A stretch of DNA of 64,000 bases, taken from positions 1 to 64,000 of the forward strand of contig JAHCLO010000013.1 in assembly GCA_026125285.1 (NCBI GenBank), in the 5' to 3' direction. This document shows, piece by piece, positions 24,926 through 33,026 of this stretch (the first letter of the stretch is position 1; the number at the start of each line of letters is the position of its first letter). Made by a program: the position numbers and the translations under genes. Source of the stretch: Verrucomicrobiia bacterium (GTDB lineage: Bacteria > Verrucomicrobiota > Verrucomicrobiia > Limisphaerales > JADLHS01). The notes below the pieces were generated by a model, which was given only the letters and a program-made list of their open reading frames with translations, was not told where the DNA came from and did not search any database.

Positions 24926-26572
24926 TCAAAAGTTCAATTGCTCCACCATCCGCACGACGGTTGGATTGATTACATCCAGCACCAGCCGCGGCCATAGGCC
25001 CAGCACGAACATCAGCGCGATGGGTGCGGCCACCAGCGCGCGTTCGGCCAGCGTCAGGTCGGGCAGCTTCGACCATTTTTCATTCAGCGGCCCGTTGAAG
25101 ACGCGTTGCAAAATCGTAAGCAGAAAAATCGCCGTCACCAGCAGCCCGAGCACCGACCACCCCGCCGCCCACGGCGCAAGCGGGAACACGCCCTTGAAAA
25201 TCAGAAATTCGCCGACGAACCCGTTCAGCCCCGGCAACCCGAGCGACGAAAACAGAGCAATGCCCATCAATCCGCAAAACACCGGCGCGACCTTGCGCAA
25301 CCCGCCAAAGTCGTTCAAGCCGCGCAACCCGCCGGCGCGTTGTTCGAGAAAGCCCACGAACATGAACAGCGCCGCCGCCGTCAGGCCGTGATTGAACATT
25401 TGCAGGAACACGCCGTTCAGTGCGGCGGCCTTTTCCACGACCAGCGCGGGATTGTTCGTGAACTTCGCCACCGCGAAAACCGCCAGCAAACAGTAGCCAA
25501 GATGGTTGATCGAGGAATACGCGAGCATGCGCTTGAGATCGCGCTGCGCGAACGCGGCGCATGCCGAGAACACGATGGTGACGACCGCCAGCCACAACAG
25601 CGGCGTAAGCAGTGCGTTGATTTGCGCCGGGAAAATCGGCAACAAGATGCGCACGAATCCATACACGCCCATTTTCGACATCACACCCGTGAGCAGCATC
25701 GTCACGGGTGTGGGCGCTTCGGCGTAGGTGGTCGGCAGCCAGGTGTGAAACGGCATCAGCGGCACCTTGACCGCGAAACCCAGCAGCACGCCGGCAAAGA
25801 TCACCAAGGCGAGCGTCGGTTGCGTCAGGTCAAACCAGCCCAGACCGTCGGACAACGCCTTCGCCAGCGTGCCGTTGCGACCCATCTCGGCAAGCGTGAT
25901 GAAGTCGAACACACCCGGCTGTTCCGGCTTGCTGGTTGCGAAAAACATCGCCAGGAACGCCAGCAACATCGCGATGCTGCCGACCATCGTGTAAACAAAG
26001 AACTGCATCGCGGCCGGCGATCGTTGTGGTCCACCCCACAAGCGCACGAGGAAAAATGCCGGAATCAAACTCAGTTCCCAAAAAATGAACCAGTGGAAGA
26101 AGTTCAGCGCCGTGAACGTGCCAAATAACCCGGCTTGCAGGAAGAGAATGAGGGCGTAGTAGAGGTGGGCGTTGTTAGGGCGCGTCACTCCGTGCGCGCC
26201 GTCATCTTTGCGCGGTGCGGCGGCGGGCAGCGGACTACCCACCCCACCTTCAAACAATTTGCCCGACGCCAGCAACGCCATCGGCACGACGATAGCGGTG
26301 AGCAGCACCATCAACAGCCCCAAGCCATCCACCCCGACGAAATACTGCACGCCCAGCGCGGGAATCCAGTTCGCCTGCTCGATGAATTGCAGTTCGCCGG
26401 ACGCCGGGTCAAACGCTCGCCACAGCAACAACGTCAACCCCAGCGTGGCGAAGCTGAAGCCAATCGCGATCTTCCTGGGGAGTGCGGTCTGGCCCGCGTT
26501 CAGACCAACGAGAATCAATCCGCCGAACAGTGGCAGGAACGTGATGGCACTCAGAATGGCGAAATCGCTCAC
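24926..26572 (-). CDS. nuoM: NADH-quinone oxidoreductase subunit M, first copy
   Basis: A 548-residue NuoM (here nuoM1). Conserved residues are all present: TM5 Glu in WFIFWELSLIPAFFL, TM7 Lys in GFAVKVPLMPFHTWLP, TM8 Lys in LTGVMSKMGVYGFVR, and LKRMLAYSSINHLGY. I start it at the GTG at 26572 because AGGAGGGG lies six bases before it; the ATG at 26599 lies upstream of that ribosome site and would add nine unrelated residues. After helix 3, about residue 115-138, there is a non-family stretch containing GAHGVTRP that is encoded by palindromic repeat family A. Confidence 0.93.
   Translation of the reverse strand: MSDFAILSAITFLPLFGGLILVGLNAGQTALPRKIAIGFSFATLGLTLLLWRAFDPASGELQFIEQANWIPALGVQYFVGVDGLGLLMVLLTAIVVPMALLASGKLFEGGVGSPLPAAAPRKDDGAHGVTRPNNAHLYYALILFLQAGLFGTFTALNFFHWFIFWELSLIPAFFLVRLWGGPQRSPAAMQFFVYTMVGSIAMLLAFLAMFFATSKPEQPGVFDFITLAEMGRNGTLAKALSDGLGWFDLTQPTLALVIFAGVLLGFAVKVPLMPFHTWLPTTYAEAPTPVTMLLTGVMSKMGVYGFVRILLPIFPAQINALLTPLLWLAVVTIVFSACAAFAQRDLKRMLAYSSINHLGYCLLAVFAVAKFTNNPALVVEKAAALNGVFLQMFNHGLTAAALFMFVGFLEQRAGGLRGLNDFGGLRKVAPVFCGLMGIALFSSLGLPGLNGFVGEFLIFKGVFPLAPWAAGWSVLGLLVTAIFLLTILQRVFNGPLNEKWSKLPDLTLAERALVAAPIALMFVLGLWPRLVLDVINPTVVRMVEQLNF
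26176..26201. repeat. Palindromic repeat, family A arm, inside nuoM1
   Basis: These 26 bases are identical to the left arm of the perfect inverted repeat at 58441-58517. The second arm is decayed or missing (the next 45 bases keep only short matches). The reading frame of nuoM1 runs straight through. Confidence 0.85.
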
Positions 26573-26608
26573 GCTGTTCCCCTCCTCTCGCCGAGGCAAT
26601 CCAACCGA

Positions 26609-26784
26609 AGCTCCATCCGGAGCGACATCGTTGTAGAATGTTCGTCCGCTCTGTCTCTCCAGCCCCGTAGGGGCGGCATCATCCTTGAATCACTCAGAAC
26701 GGCGACCATCGGATATGCCGCCCCTCCGGGGCTGAATCCTCTCACGGCCCCGAATTCTACAAAGATGTCGCTCCTGACGGAGCT
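26609..26784. repeat. Nested double inverted repeat between nuoL and nuoM1
   Basis: Outer arms at 26609-26639 and 26754-26784 pair over 31 positions with three mismatches (GGAGCGACATC is shared). Inside them, 26660-26679 and 26714-26733 form a second inverted repeat with AGCCCCGTAGGGGCGGCAT facing its near-complement. Both sequence types resemble known dispersed repeats of Planctomycetes and Verrucomicrobiota. They fill most of the 253-base nuoL-nuoM1 gap. Confidence 0.85.
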
Positions 26785-26825
26785 ATCACCCGTTGCATGC
26801 AAGGACTGGATTCGCCTTCCCCGGT

Positions 26826-28928
26826 TCATCGTGACCCTCCCCAAACGAGTATGATTACCAGCACCGTCAGCGCCACGCCGATGACGCGCAGATAATTCTG
26901 CACCCGCCCGTCCTGCCACCGTGACATCAACTTCCCGCCGCGCGATACACCATCACAGCTTTGGTCGAAGCCGAGGTTGATGACAAATTCGTCAAACACC
27001 CGGCTCACCCAAGACAAGCCCAGAGTGATCAGCGAAACCAGTTTGACCGCACCGCCCCAGACCCACGCATCCAGGAAGTCGCAAGCGCGGGCGAACCACG
27101 CGTTGAAACGAATCACGGAAATCTCATAAAGCTCATCCACGCCATACTTGCGCTCCAGCCACGTGTAAGCCCCTGCGGGCAGCTTCTCCAAAACGTCCGA
27201 TTTGTCCGCGCGCTGAATGGGTTTGCGCCCGTAAAGCCACCAGCCCACGCCAATGCCGGCGAAAACGATCAGTGATGAAACCACCATGAGCGCAACCACA
27301 CCGGTGGTAAGACCTTCACCATGTTCCTGGCCGAGGAACGATTGAAACCACGGCCACATGGGTGTGCCGATGAAACCAAGCACGATGGCACACGTCGCGA
27401 GAATGATCAGCGGCCAGGTCATGACGGCGGGGCTTTCGTGAGGAGCACCCTTGTCCTTGCCGCCGACGTGAGTCGGCGGATTGCCGCGCGCGTGAGAATG
27501 GTCCGCGCTTTCCCAAGCGCGGCTACGATTCGGTCCAAGAAAAACCAGCGCCACCTGCCGGGTCATGTAGAACGCCGTCAGGAACGCACCGGCCACGCCG
27601 AGGTAAAACGGCACGTGCGACACCGGCCAGCCATGTGCGGCGTGCAGAATTTCGTCCTTGCTCCAGAAACCGGAAAACAAGAGCGGGAAGCCTGCCAGCG
27701 CCAACATGCCGACGGCGTAGGTCGCGAAAGTGATCGGCATGTATTTGCGGATGCCGCCCATCTTGCGGATGTCCTGTTCCTCTTGGCAGCCGTGAATCAC
27801 CGACCCGGCGCCCATGAACAGCAGCGCCTTGAAGAAGGCGTGCGTGATAAGATGGAACATGCCCACTGCCACCCCGCCCGTGCCCAGGCCCATCATCATG
27901 TAGCCGAGTTGCGAAACGGTGGAGTACGCAAGTATGCGTTTGATGTCGTTTTGCGCGACAGCGATGGACGCGGCAAAGACGGCGGTGATGGCGCCGATCC
28001 AGGTTACAGTTTGGAGTGCGGCGGTCTCAGCCGCTGCACCTTCCGCATGCGCGCCCATCAATGGAAACACCCGCGCCACCAGAAACACGCCCGCCGCCAC
28101 CATCGTCGCGGCGTGGATGAGCGCGCTGACCGGCGTCGGACCTTCCATTGCGTCCGGCAACCACACATGCAATGGTACCTGGCCGGACTTGCCGACCGCT
28201 CCCGCGAAAATCAGCAGGCCAATCGCGGTGGAAACCGCCATGCCCACGCTCGTTGTCGTCGCGATCAGTTTGGCAAGTGCGCTCGTCTCAAGGCAACCCG
28301 CACCGTCGTCGTAGAACAGCAGCGTGCCCGTCTCGTGATACAGCCACACCATGCCGAGCAACAATGCCACGTCGCCAATGCGCGTGGTGATAAACGCCTT
28401 CTTCGCCGCCGCCGCCGCGCTCGGCTTGTGATACCAGAACCCGATCAGCAGATACGACGTCAGCCCGACCAGTTCCCAGCAAATGAACAGCAGCAGCAGG
28501 CTGTTGGCGATGACGACGCCGAGCATCGCGCCCGCAAACAGCGACAGGAACGTGAAGAACCGCGTGAAGTTTTCGTCGTGCGCCATGTAGCCGACGCTGT
28601 AGATGAAAATCAGCAGGCCAACAAACGTCACCATCACGAGCATCACCGCTGTGAGCGGATCCAGCACCCAGCCGAGTTTCAGGATGCCCGCGTCACCAGC
28701 AGCAAATTGCAGCCACGCAAAATTGAAATACCGGTCTGCGCCGTCCACCCCACCCTGTTGCACCGAATTGACGAAGGCCCACAGCGACAGCAGCAGCGCC
28801 AATCCCATCGAGCCGATGGCCAGTGACGACGAGAACTTACGGCAACGCTGTGGCGCCAGCGCGCTGATTCCCGCGGCCAGCATTGGCAGCGCGGGTATCA
28901 GCCAGAGGTATTTGACGATCCAAGTCAT
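26826..28928 (-). CDS. nuoL: NADH-quinone oxidoreductase subunit L
   Basis: A 700-residue subunit, longer than the usual 610-650. Proton-path motifs include FICWELVGLTSYLLIGFW (TM5 Glu), AVGKSGQVPLHVWLPDAMEGPTPVSALIHAATMVAAGVFLVAR (shown for its TM7 Lys and the HAATM His) and LAYSTVSQLGYMM. The C-terminal part (about 560-700) contains the long lateral helix region and the last membrane helix VLVIILVWGG. About residue 465-500 lies a hydrophilic insertion starting NRSRAWESADHSHARG that is encoded by palindromic repeat family C. The start ATG follows the VapC stop by one base. Confidence 0.95.
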   Translation of the reverse strand: MTWIVKYLWLIPALPMLAAGISALAPQRCRKFSSSLAIGSMGLALLLSLWAFVNSVQQGGVDGADRYFNFAWLQFAAGDAGILKLGWVLDPLTAVMLVMVTFVGLLIFIYSVGYMAHDENFTRFFTFLSLFAGAMLGVVIANSLLLLFICWELVGLTSYLLIGFWYHKPSAAAAAKKAFITTRIGDVALLLGMVWLYHETGTLLFYDDGAGCLETSALAKLIATTTSVGMAVSTAIGLLIFAGAVGKSGQVPLHVWLPDAMEGPTPVSALIHAATMVAAGVFLVARVFPLMGAHAEGAAAETAALQTVTWIGAITAVFAASIAVAQNDIKRILAYSTVSQLGYMMMGLGTGGVAVGMFHLITHAFFKALLFMGAGSVIHGCQEEQDIRKMGGIRKYMPITFATYAVGMLALAGFPLLFSGFWSKDEILHAAHGWPVSHVPFYLGVAGAFLTAFYMTRQVALVFLGPNRSRAWESADHSHARGNPPTHVGGKDKGAPHESPAVMTWPLIILATCAIVLGFIGTPMWPWFQSFLGQEHGEGLTTGVVALMVVSSLIVFAGIGVGWWLYGRKPIQRADKSDVLEKLPAGAYTWLERKYGVDELYEISVIRFNAWFARACDFLDAWVWGGAVKLVSLITLGLSWVSRVFDEFVINLGFDQSCDGVSRGGKLMSRWQDGRVQNYLRVIGVALTVLVIILVWGGSR
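27466..27535. repeat. Palindromic repeat, family C, inside nuoL
   Basis: Aligned with the intergenic repeat at 33027-33097, this segment keeps CGTAGCCGC at one end, GGCGGAC or GCGCGGAC in the middle and CTCACGTCGGCGGC at the other end. Even the chance translations agree (NRSR..E.AD..GNPP.HVGG in both). It is read in frame by nuoL. Confidence 0.75.
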
Positions 28929-28929
28929 T

Positions 28930-29337
28930 CTATTTTCCAGGCGGACAGATTAACGGGATCATTTCACGTTTGTTACGCCTATACACCTGAAAGTCGCGCC
29001 GATCCGTGGTGATCACTGCATGACTCGGATTGAGTTCACTCATGCGAATCAGGCAAAGATCGGCAAAATCGGGATGCTGGTCGGCATAACGGCGCGCCAA
29101 TTCCTCCAAGTGATGCAAGTGATCGTTGCAGTCGAATGCGACCGTTACCAAGCCATCACGAATCATTGCGAGCACGCGATGTGAGTCGTTCAGATTAAAG
29201 GCAGCTTCCGACAACACGGCCTCGCAGGTCAGCAGCGGTTCTGTCACGCGGGACGCCACGTTCAGCGCCCAGTCGTGGTGAGCGTCGTTTGCGCTGGCGA
29301 ATGCCACCAGAAAGCCGGTGTCGGCAATTCCTCTCAT
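28930..29337 (-). CDS. vapC: PIN-domain toxin, VapC-like
   Basis: A 135-residue PIN-domain protein. Expected acidic active-site residues are visible: Asp6 in IADTGFLVAF, Glu39/44 in TCEAVLSEA, Asp90/93 in HPDFADLCLI and Asp112 in TTDRRDF. PIN toxins cleave RNA, often tRNA. Its ATG overlaps the antitoxin stop by four bases, the usual antitoxin-first order. It ends one base before the nuoL start, so the pair is transcribed within the nuo operon. A longer upstream frame is the antitoxin region in another frame and is not used. Confidence 0.88.
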   Translation of the reverse strand: MRGIADTGFLVAFASANDAHHDWALNVASRVTEPLLTCEAVLSEAAFNLNDSHRVLAMIRDGLVTVAFDCNDHLHHLEELARRYADQHPDFADLCLIRMSELNPSHAVITTDRRDFQVYRRNKREMIPLICPPGK

Positions 29338-29558
29338 CCCTTCGTTCCCTTGGAATAGCCTTTGCGCATGGACAGATCGCGCGGCAGTCCCTTGATGCTT
29401 CCGGCCCAGCGCATAAAGGGTCGCTGGCCGCCCGCCGTCCGTGCCTTTTCCAATTGATCGCGCACCAGCTTGCCTTGCGGCACACCCGTGCGCTCGGAAG
29501 TTTCCGCCAGCCACTCGGCCAGCTCTTTGTTAAGACGAACTGTGATTGTATGACTCAT
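29334..29558 (-). CDS. vapB: Ribbon-helix-helix antitoxin, VapB-like
   Basis: A 74-residue protein beginning MSHTITVRLNKELAEWLAETSERTG, a ribbon (alternating residues TITVRL) followed by two helices, the MetJ/Arc/CopG DNA-binding fold. The C-terminal 30 residues (PFMRWAGSIKGLPRDLS) look like a toxin-binding tail. It should neutralise the PIN toxin and repress their joint transcription. Its ATG overlaps the stop of the NuoL relic by four bases. Confidence 0.85.
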   Translation of the reverse strand: MSHTITVRLNKELAEWLAETSERTGVPQGKLVRDQLEKARTAGGQRPFMRWAGSIKGLPRDLSMRKGYSKGTKG

Positions 29559-29665
29559 ACGGCAAAAGTGTATTCGCCTGTCGTTCCGACGGCAAGCGCG
29601 CTCCCGCCCGCCGCCAGCATCGGCAGCGCGGAAATCAACCAGAGGTGTGTAATGATCCAAGGCAT
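29555..29665 (-). pseudogene. Relic of the NuoL N-terminus (36 codons)
   Basis: The short frame begins MPWIITHLWLISALPMLAAG and stops after 36 codons. The real NuoL begins MTWIVKYLWLIPALPMLAAG: about 19 of the first 25 residues agree, and the nucleotide match is about 70 percent across roughly 75 bases. Homology then ends abruptly and the last codons run into the VapB start. The intact nuoL start lies 740 bases downstream, beyond VapBC. This is either a duplicated nuoL 5' end left by insertion of the toxin-antitoxin pair or the scar of a former second nuoL. Confidence 0.8.
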
Positions 29666-29670
29666 CGCGA

Positions 29671-30039
29671 TCAATTTCCATTCCGAAGACGTGTGGCGGC
29701 AGCTTTCAAACCAGCCAATCTCCGCTTGCGACGCAAGCTCGCCGCCCGTTTCATGCGCGAGAGAGCTGCTTTTAGTCCCGCATCCTTCATGCGTTTCCGC
29801 CAGTTAACAGTCTTGGGACGGTCGCGCATCATCACGATCGTTTCGGTCGAAATCAAATCGAGATCGTGCATCTTGTGGCAGTTCGGGCAGAGAATAACGA
29901 GGTTCTTGAGATGGTTGTTTTGACGATTGCCGTCCACGTGCGCCACCTCCAAGACTTCGGGAATTCCAAAACCGCAATGCGCACAGAACGGCGCATAGTT
30001 CTCGAAGGCGAGTTTGCGGTAATTGAATCGTTTGGCCAT
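29671..30039 (-). CDS. Small HNH endonuclease-like protein
   Basis: A 122-residue protein. CAHCGF (about 19-24), EVAHVDGNRQNNHLKNLVILCPNCHKMHD (His, Asn, His with a second zinc CxxC) is the HNH metal-finger layout. The C-terminal 50 residues are strongly basic (RMKRAASLRRKRRLAGLK), suited to DNA binding. Such enzymes nick or cut DNA and often travel with introns or as free-standing homing genes. It sits between nuoK (seven bases) and the NuoL relic (five bases) in the nuo direction. No intron structure is visible around it. Confidence 0.85.
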   Translation of the reverse strand: MAKRFNYRKLAFENYAPFCAHCGFGIPEVLEVAHVDGNRQNNHLKNLVILCPNCHKMHDLDLISTETIVMMRDRPKTVNWRKRMKDAGLKAALSRMKRAASLRRKRRLAGLKAAATRLRNGN

Positions 30040-30046
30040 GCTCGTT

Positions 30047-30358
30047 CTATCCCTTCAATGAATTCACTTCATCCACATTCGCCGTCCGGTAATGCCGGTA
30101 GATCGCGATGATGAGCGCCAGGCCCACCGCCGCTTCCGCTGCCGCGATGCCAATCGAGAAGATCGCGAACAGCACGCCGGTCAGTGCCTCCGGGTTCTCG
30201 CCAAAGCGCCAAAACGCGATGAAATTCAGGTTTGCCGCGTTGAGCATGAGTTCGATACCGATCAGCACGATGATGGCGTTACGTCGGGTCAACGCGCCAG
30301 CCAGGCCGATGCTGAAGAGCACGGCACTCAGGAGGAGGTATGCGGCGAGTGGAGTCAT
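30047..30358 (-). CDS. nuoK: NADH-quinone oxidoreductase subunit K
   Basis: A 103-residue, three-helix membrane subunit, the usual size. The two membrane glutamates of the proton path are present: Glu in [16 protein letters not shown] (helix 2) and Glu in [18 protein letters not shown] (helix 3). The start is the ATG at 30358 ([11 protein letters not shown]); a longer frame upstream crosses the repeat between nuoJ and nuoK and is rejected. Confidence 0.95.
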   Translation of the reverse strand: MTPLAAYLLLSAVLFSIGLAGALTRRNAIIVLIGIELMLNAANLNFIAFWRFGENPEALTGVLFAIFSIGIAAAEAAVGLALIIAIYRHYRTANVDEVNSLKG

Positions 30359-30366
30359 GGCTGCGC

Positions 30367-30498
30367 CAAACACCAAACGCCAAACAGCAGACCCCAAATA
30401 AATGCCAAGCTCCAAAATTCAAACCGGCAGCGGGACGCCGATGTTGGATCATGCTTGTTGGAGCTTCTTTGCTGTTTGGTGTTTCGTCTTTGGTGTTT
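30367..30498. repeat. Palindromic repeat filling the nuoJ-nuoK gap (family E)
   Basis: 30367-30390 (CAAACACCAAACGCCAAACA) faces an imperfect complement at 30472-30498 (CTGTTTGGTGTTTCGTCTTT), and AAGCTCCAAAATTC faces GTTGGAGCTTC inside it. The outer end touches the nuoJ stop codon, so the repeat abuts or even supplies that stop. This class of AAACACCAAA repeat is familiar from Verrucomicrobiota genomes. Confidence 0.8.
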
Positions 30499-30995
30499 CA
30501 TTCCTTCCCCTCCTCCTTCATCGCAATAATCACCGCGCCAATCATGGCGGCGGTCAGCAACAGGCCAATGACCTCCAGCGGCAGAACGTATTGAGTCATC
30601 AAGGCATCGCCAATTTGCTTCACGGAGGCCTGCACGGTTTCTGCCGGTTCGCGTTGGCTGGCAAAGCTGTTTTGGATGGCCCAGGCAAGCGTGGCGAAAA
30701 CCGCCAGCGCCGCCAATCCGCCCCAGACCCACGACGATGAGAAAACGGACTGCCCCGGCACTTCGCCACCACGGGTCAACAGGATGGCGAACACCAGCAG
30801 GATCGCCACCGCGCCGATGTAAACAAAAATCTGGGCAAAGCCGACAAACTGGGCATCCAATTGCAGATAGGCGGCCGCCAATCCGGCGAAGGCCACCGTC
30901 AACGCCAGCGCACAATGCACCAGATTGCGCAGCGTCATCGCCGCCACGGCGGCGGCGATCGTCAACACGGCCATGATGCTGAATGTCGGAGTCAT
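30498..30995 (-). CDS. nuoJ: NADH-quinone oxidoreductase subunit J
   Basis: A 165-residue, five-helix subunit. The conserved helix 3, LDAQFVGFAQIFVYIGAVAILLVFAILL, with its pi-bulge Gly and Tyr, is intact, as is LVHCALALTVAFAGLAAAYL. NuoJ couples quinone-site movement to the proton channels. The C-terminus is short and charged (MKEEGKE) and the stop codon lies at the edge of the following repeat. Confidence 0.94.
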   Translation of the reverse strand: MTPTFSIMAVLTIAAAVAAMTLRNLVHCALALTVAFAGLAAAYLQLDAQFVGFAQIFVYIGAVAILLVFAILLTRGGEVPGQSVFSSSWVWGGLAALAVFATLAWAIQNSFASQREPAETVQASVKQIGDALMTQYVLPLEVIGLLLTAAMIGAVIIAMKEEGKE

Positions 30996-31027
30996 TCTTG
31001 ATTTACGATTTGCGATTCACGACCGGA

Positions 31028-32203
31028 TCAGTCCGCATAGCGATAGATGCGTTTGCCCACGTTTTGATTTTGCATCAGTCCTCGACCCAGCAGCAGATAA
31101 GGACCGACGACCAGTGCCACGCCCACGAGCCAGCGCGCCAATCCTGTCGGCATAAAGTGCCAGACGGCGGCCGCCACGAGATTGATGAGCGCCATCGGCA
31201 GCATAAATTTCCAGGCAAAGTTCATGAGTTGATCAATCCGCAGACGCGGCACGGTGCCGCGAATCCAGATGAAGGTGAAGATGATGGCCATCAATTTCAG
31301 GAAGAACCACGCCCAGGACGGAATCCAGACCAGCGCCTCGAACGGTGCGTGCCAGCCGCCCAGAAACAAGGTGATGGCCATGGCGCTGATGGCGAACATC
31401 CCAAAGTATTCACCGAGGAAGAACAGCGCGAACTTGAAGCCGGAGTATTCCACAAAATAGCCCGCGATGATCTCCGATTCGCCCTCCGGCATATCGAAGG
31501 GCGAACGATTCGATTCCGCTGTGGCCGCAATCATAAACAGGACAAAGCCCGCAAAACCCCACGGCGTGAATACGTGCCAGTCCGGCAGCCAGCCAGCGTA
31601 GCCGCCCTGCGCCGCGACGATTTGCACGGTGGAAAGGGAGCCGACCATCATGATAACGGTCACGGCGGACAGGATCAGCGGTACTTCGTAACTAATCATC
31701 TGCGCGATGGCGCGCATGGCGCCGAGGAGGGAGTATTTGTTGCGACTGGACCAGCCCGCCATGAACACCGCAACTTCCGCGGCCGCACCCACCGCAAAAA
31801 AGAACAGCACCCCGGCATCGAAATCCACCGCCACCATGTCGCGGCCAAAGGGCAGGACCGAGAAAGCCAGCACCACGGGCATGACCAAGACAATCGGCGC
31901 CAGGAAGTGAATGACTTTGTCCGCCGCGCGCGGAACGAGGTCCTCCTTCGTCAGCGCCTTGATGCCGTCGGCGGCAAATTGCAGAAAGCCCGCCGGGCCG
32001 ACACGGTTGGGTCCGTAACGATTTTGGATGCGACCCAGACCCTTGCGCTCCAACACGGTGACGAGGGCGAACAGCAAGGCGAAAACACCGATGATCGCCG
32101 CTGCGGAGATGAGGGCGGAAACCCAAGGTTGCCAGGCGGCGGGCGCAAAACCCACCAGCCAATGCTTAAGCGAGACAAAAAGTTGGTCCAAGGAGTTAAA
32201 CAT
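31028..32203 (-). CDS. nuoH: NADH-quinone oxidoreductase subunit H
   Basis: A 391-residue subunit forming the quinone chamber with NuoB and NuoD. Signature segments are VLERKGLGRIQNRYGPNRVGPAG, LQFAADGIKALTKED, and the charged loop ESNRSPFDMPEGESEIIAGYFVEYSG. Eight to nine helices are predicted. The gene order here is I then H, the reverse of the common H-I order. Its ATG overlaps the stop of the 42-codon frame upstream. Confidence 0.95.
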   Translation of the reverse strand: MFNSLDQLFVSLKHWLVGFAPAAWQPWVSALISAAAIIGVFALLFALVTVLERKGLGRIQNRYGPNRVGPAGFLQFAADGIKALTKEDLVPRAADKVIHFLAPIVLVMPVVLAFSVLPFGRDMVAVDFDAGVLFFFAVGAAAEVAVFMAGWSSRNKYSLLGAMRAIAQMISYEVPLILSAVTVIMMVGSLSTVQIVAAQGGYAGWLPDWHVFTPWGFAGFVLFMIAATAESNRSPFDMPEGESEIIAGYFVEYSGFKFALFFLGEYFGMFAISAMAITLFLGGWHAPFEALVWIPSWAWFFLKLMAIIFTFIWIRGTVPRLRIDQLMNFAWKFMLPMALINLVAAAVWHFMPTGLARWLVGVALVVGPYLLLGRGLMQNQNVGKRIYRYAD

Positions 32204-32324
32204 CCGTTAACGGATCCCAGAATTGCGGCTTAGATTTGCCGGCCTTGAGCATGAAATCAAGCCCGGAGGCAGTGGCGCGAGTTGGCCGAGCCATCGTTTC
32301 CCTTAAAGCCCTGAACTGCTTCAT
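32196..32324 (-). CDS. Possible 42-residue protein between nuoI and nuoH
   Basis: MKQFRALRETMARPTRATAS begins a 42-codon frame that fills the nuoI-nuoH gap exactly. Its ATG overlaps the nuoI stop by four bases and its TAA overlaps the nuoH ATG by eight, which is the arrangement of a translated, coupled gene. The peptide is basic, soluble and has no family I recognise. The alternative is that the frame is a spacer kept open by chance. Confidence 0.4.
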   Translation of the reverse strand: MKQFRALRETMARPTRATASGLDFMLKAGKSKPQFWDPLTDV

Positions 32325-32926
32325 TTGGTTGCCGCCTCCGTTGCCGGCGGAGCGGCGGCTGTCTTGGTGGCCGCCGCTGCCGCAGCCTTCGCTTTGGCGT
32401 TGGCCTTCGCTTTTTCCGCCGCCAACCGCGCATCCACCTCGGCGGCTTCGGTGGGGTGAATCTTGTGGAAGTAGGCGTTGGGCCTGGCGAGTTGCTGCTT
32501 GTTGACCAGCAATCCGCCAAAGCGGTCCGCCGTGCTCAGTTCGTATTCGATGTTCATCTTGATCGCGTCGAACGGGCAGACTTCGACACAAATCTGGCAA
32601 CTCATACATACCGCAAGGTCAATATCGAAAACTGCCGGATAGAACTGCGGTTTGCCTACGTAATCCGGTTTCTTGTCCTTGCTCTTTTCGATGTAAATGC
32701 ACTTGGGCGGACATTCCTTCTCGCAAATTTGACAGGCCACACAGCGCAGGCCTTTGTGCCAGTCCTCGCCGTCGTGGACGAGGAACGGAAACTGGCGCGC
32801 GTTCTCGGTTTGCGGAATGCGCTCCTCCGGATACTGCACGGTAGTGAGCCGTTCGTCGCTGACGTAACTGCCGAGGAAATTCCTCGCCGTCTCCGCCATG
32901 CCTTTAATGATGCCTTCGCCGAGCAT
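32321..32926 (-). CDS. nuoI: NADH-quinone oxidoreductase subunit I
   Basis: A 201-residue iron-sulfur subunit. Two 4Fe-4S motifs are complete: CVACQICEKECPPKC (about 68-82) and CMSCQICVEVCPFDA (about 110-124). They carry electrons towards the last cluster in NuoB. Residues from about 160 on form a low-complexity Ala/Lys tail (AEKAKANAKAKAAAAAATK) absent from standard NuoI; such tails are common in high-GC genomes and probably disordered. Confidence 0.95.
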   Translation of the reverse strand: MLGEGIIKGMAETARNFLGSYVSDERLTTVQYPEERIPQTENARQFPFLVHDGEDWHKGLRCVACQICEKECPPKCIYIEKSKDKKPDYVGKPQFYPAVFDIDLAVCMSCQICVEVCPFDAIKMNIEYELSTADRFGGLLVNKQQLARPNAYFHKIHPTEAAEVDARLAAEKAKANAKAKAAAAAATKTAAAPPATEAATK

Positions 32927-33026
32927 AGGTTTGTCAGGTCAAGTCGAACTGAATGGCCGGATGCAATGCGGGCCAAACCGGAGAGAGGCTTTGCCGAATC
33001 CAGGTTCGCGCTTTGCCCCCTGAACC

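Noticed and set aside
27321..28826. 501-codon plus-strand open frame opposite nuoL
   Set aside because: His/Gln/Arg-rich translation with no domain; it mirrors the GC-rich nuoL codons on the other strand.
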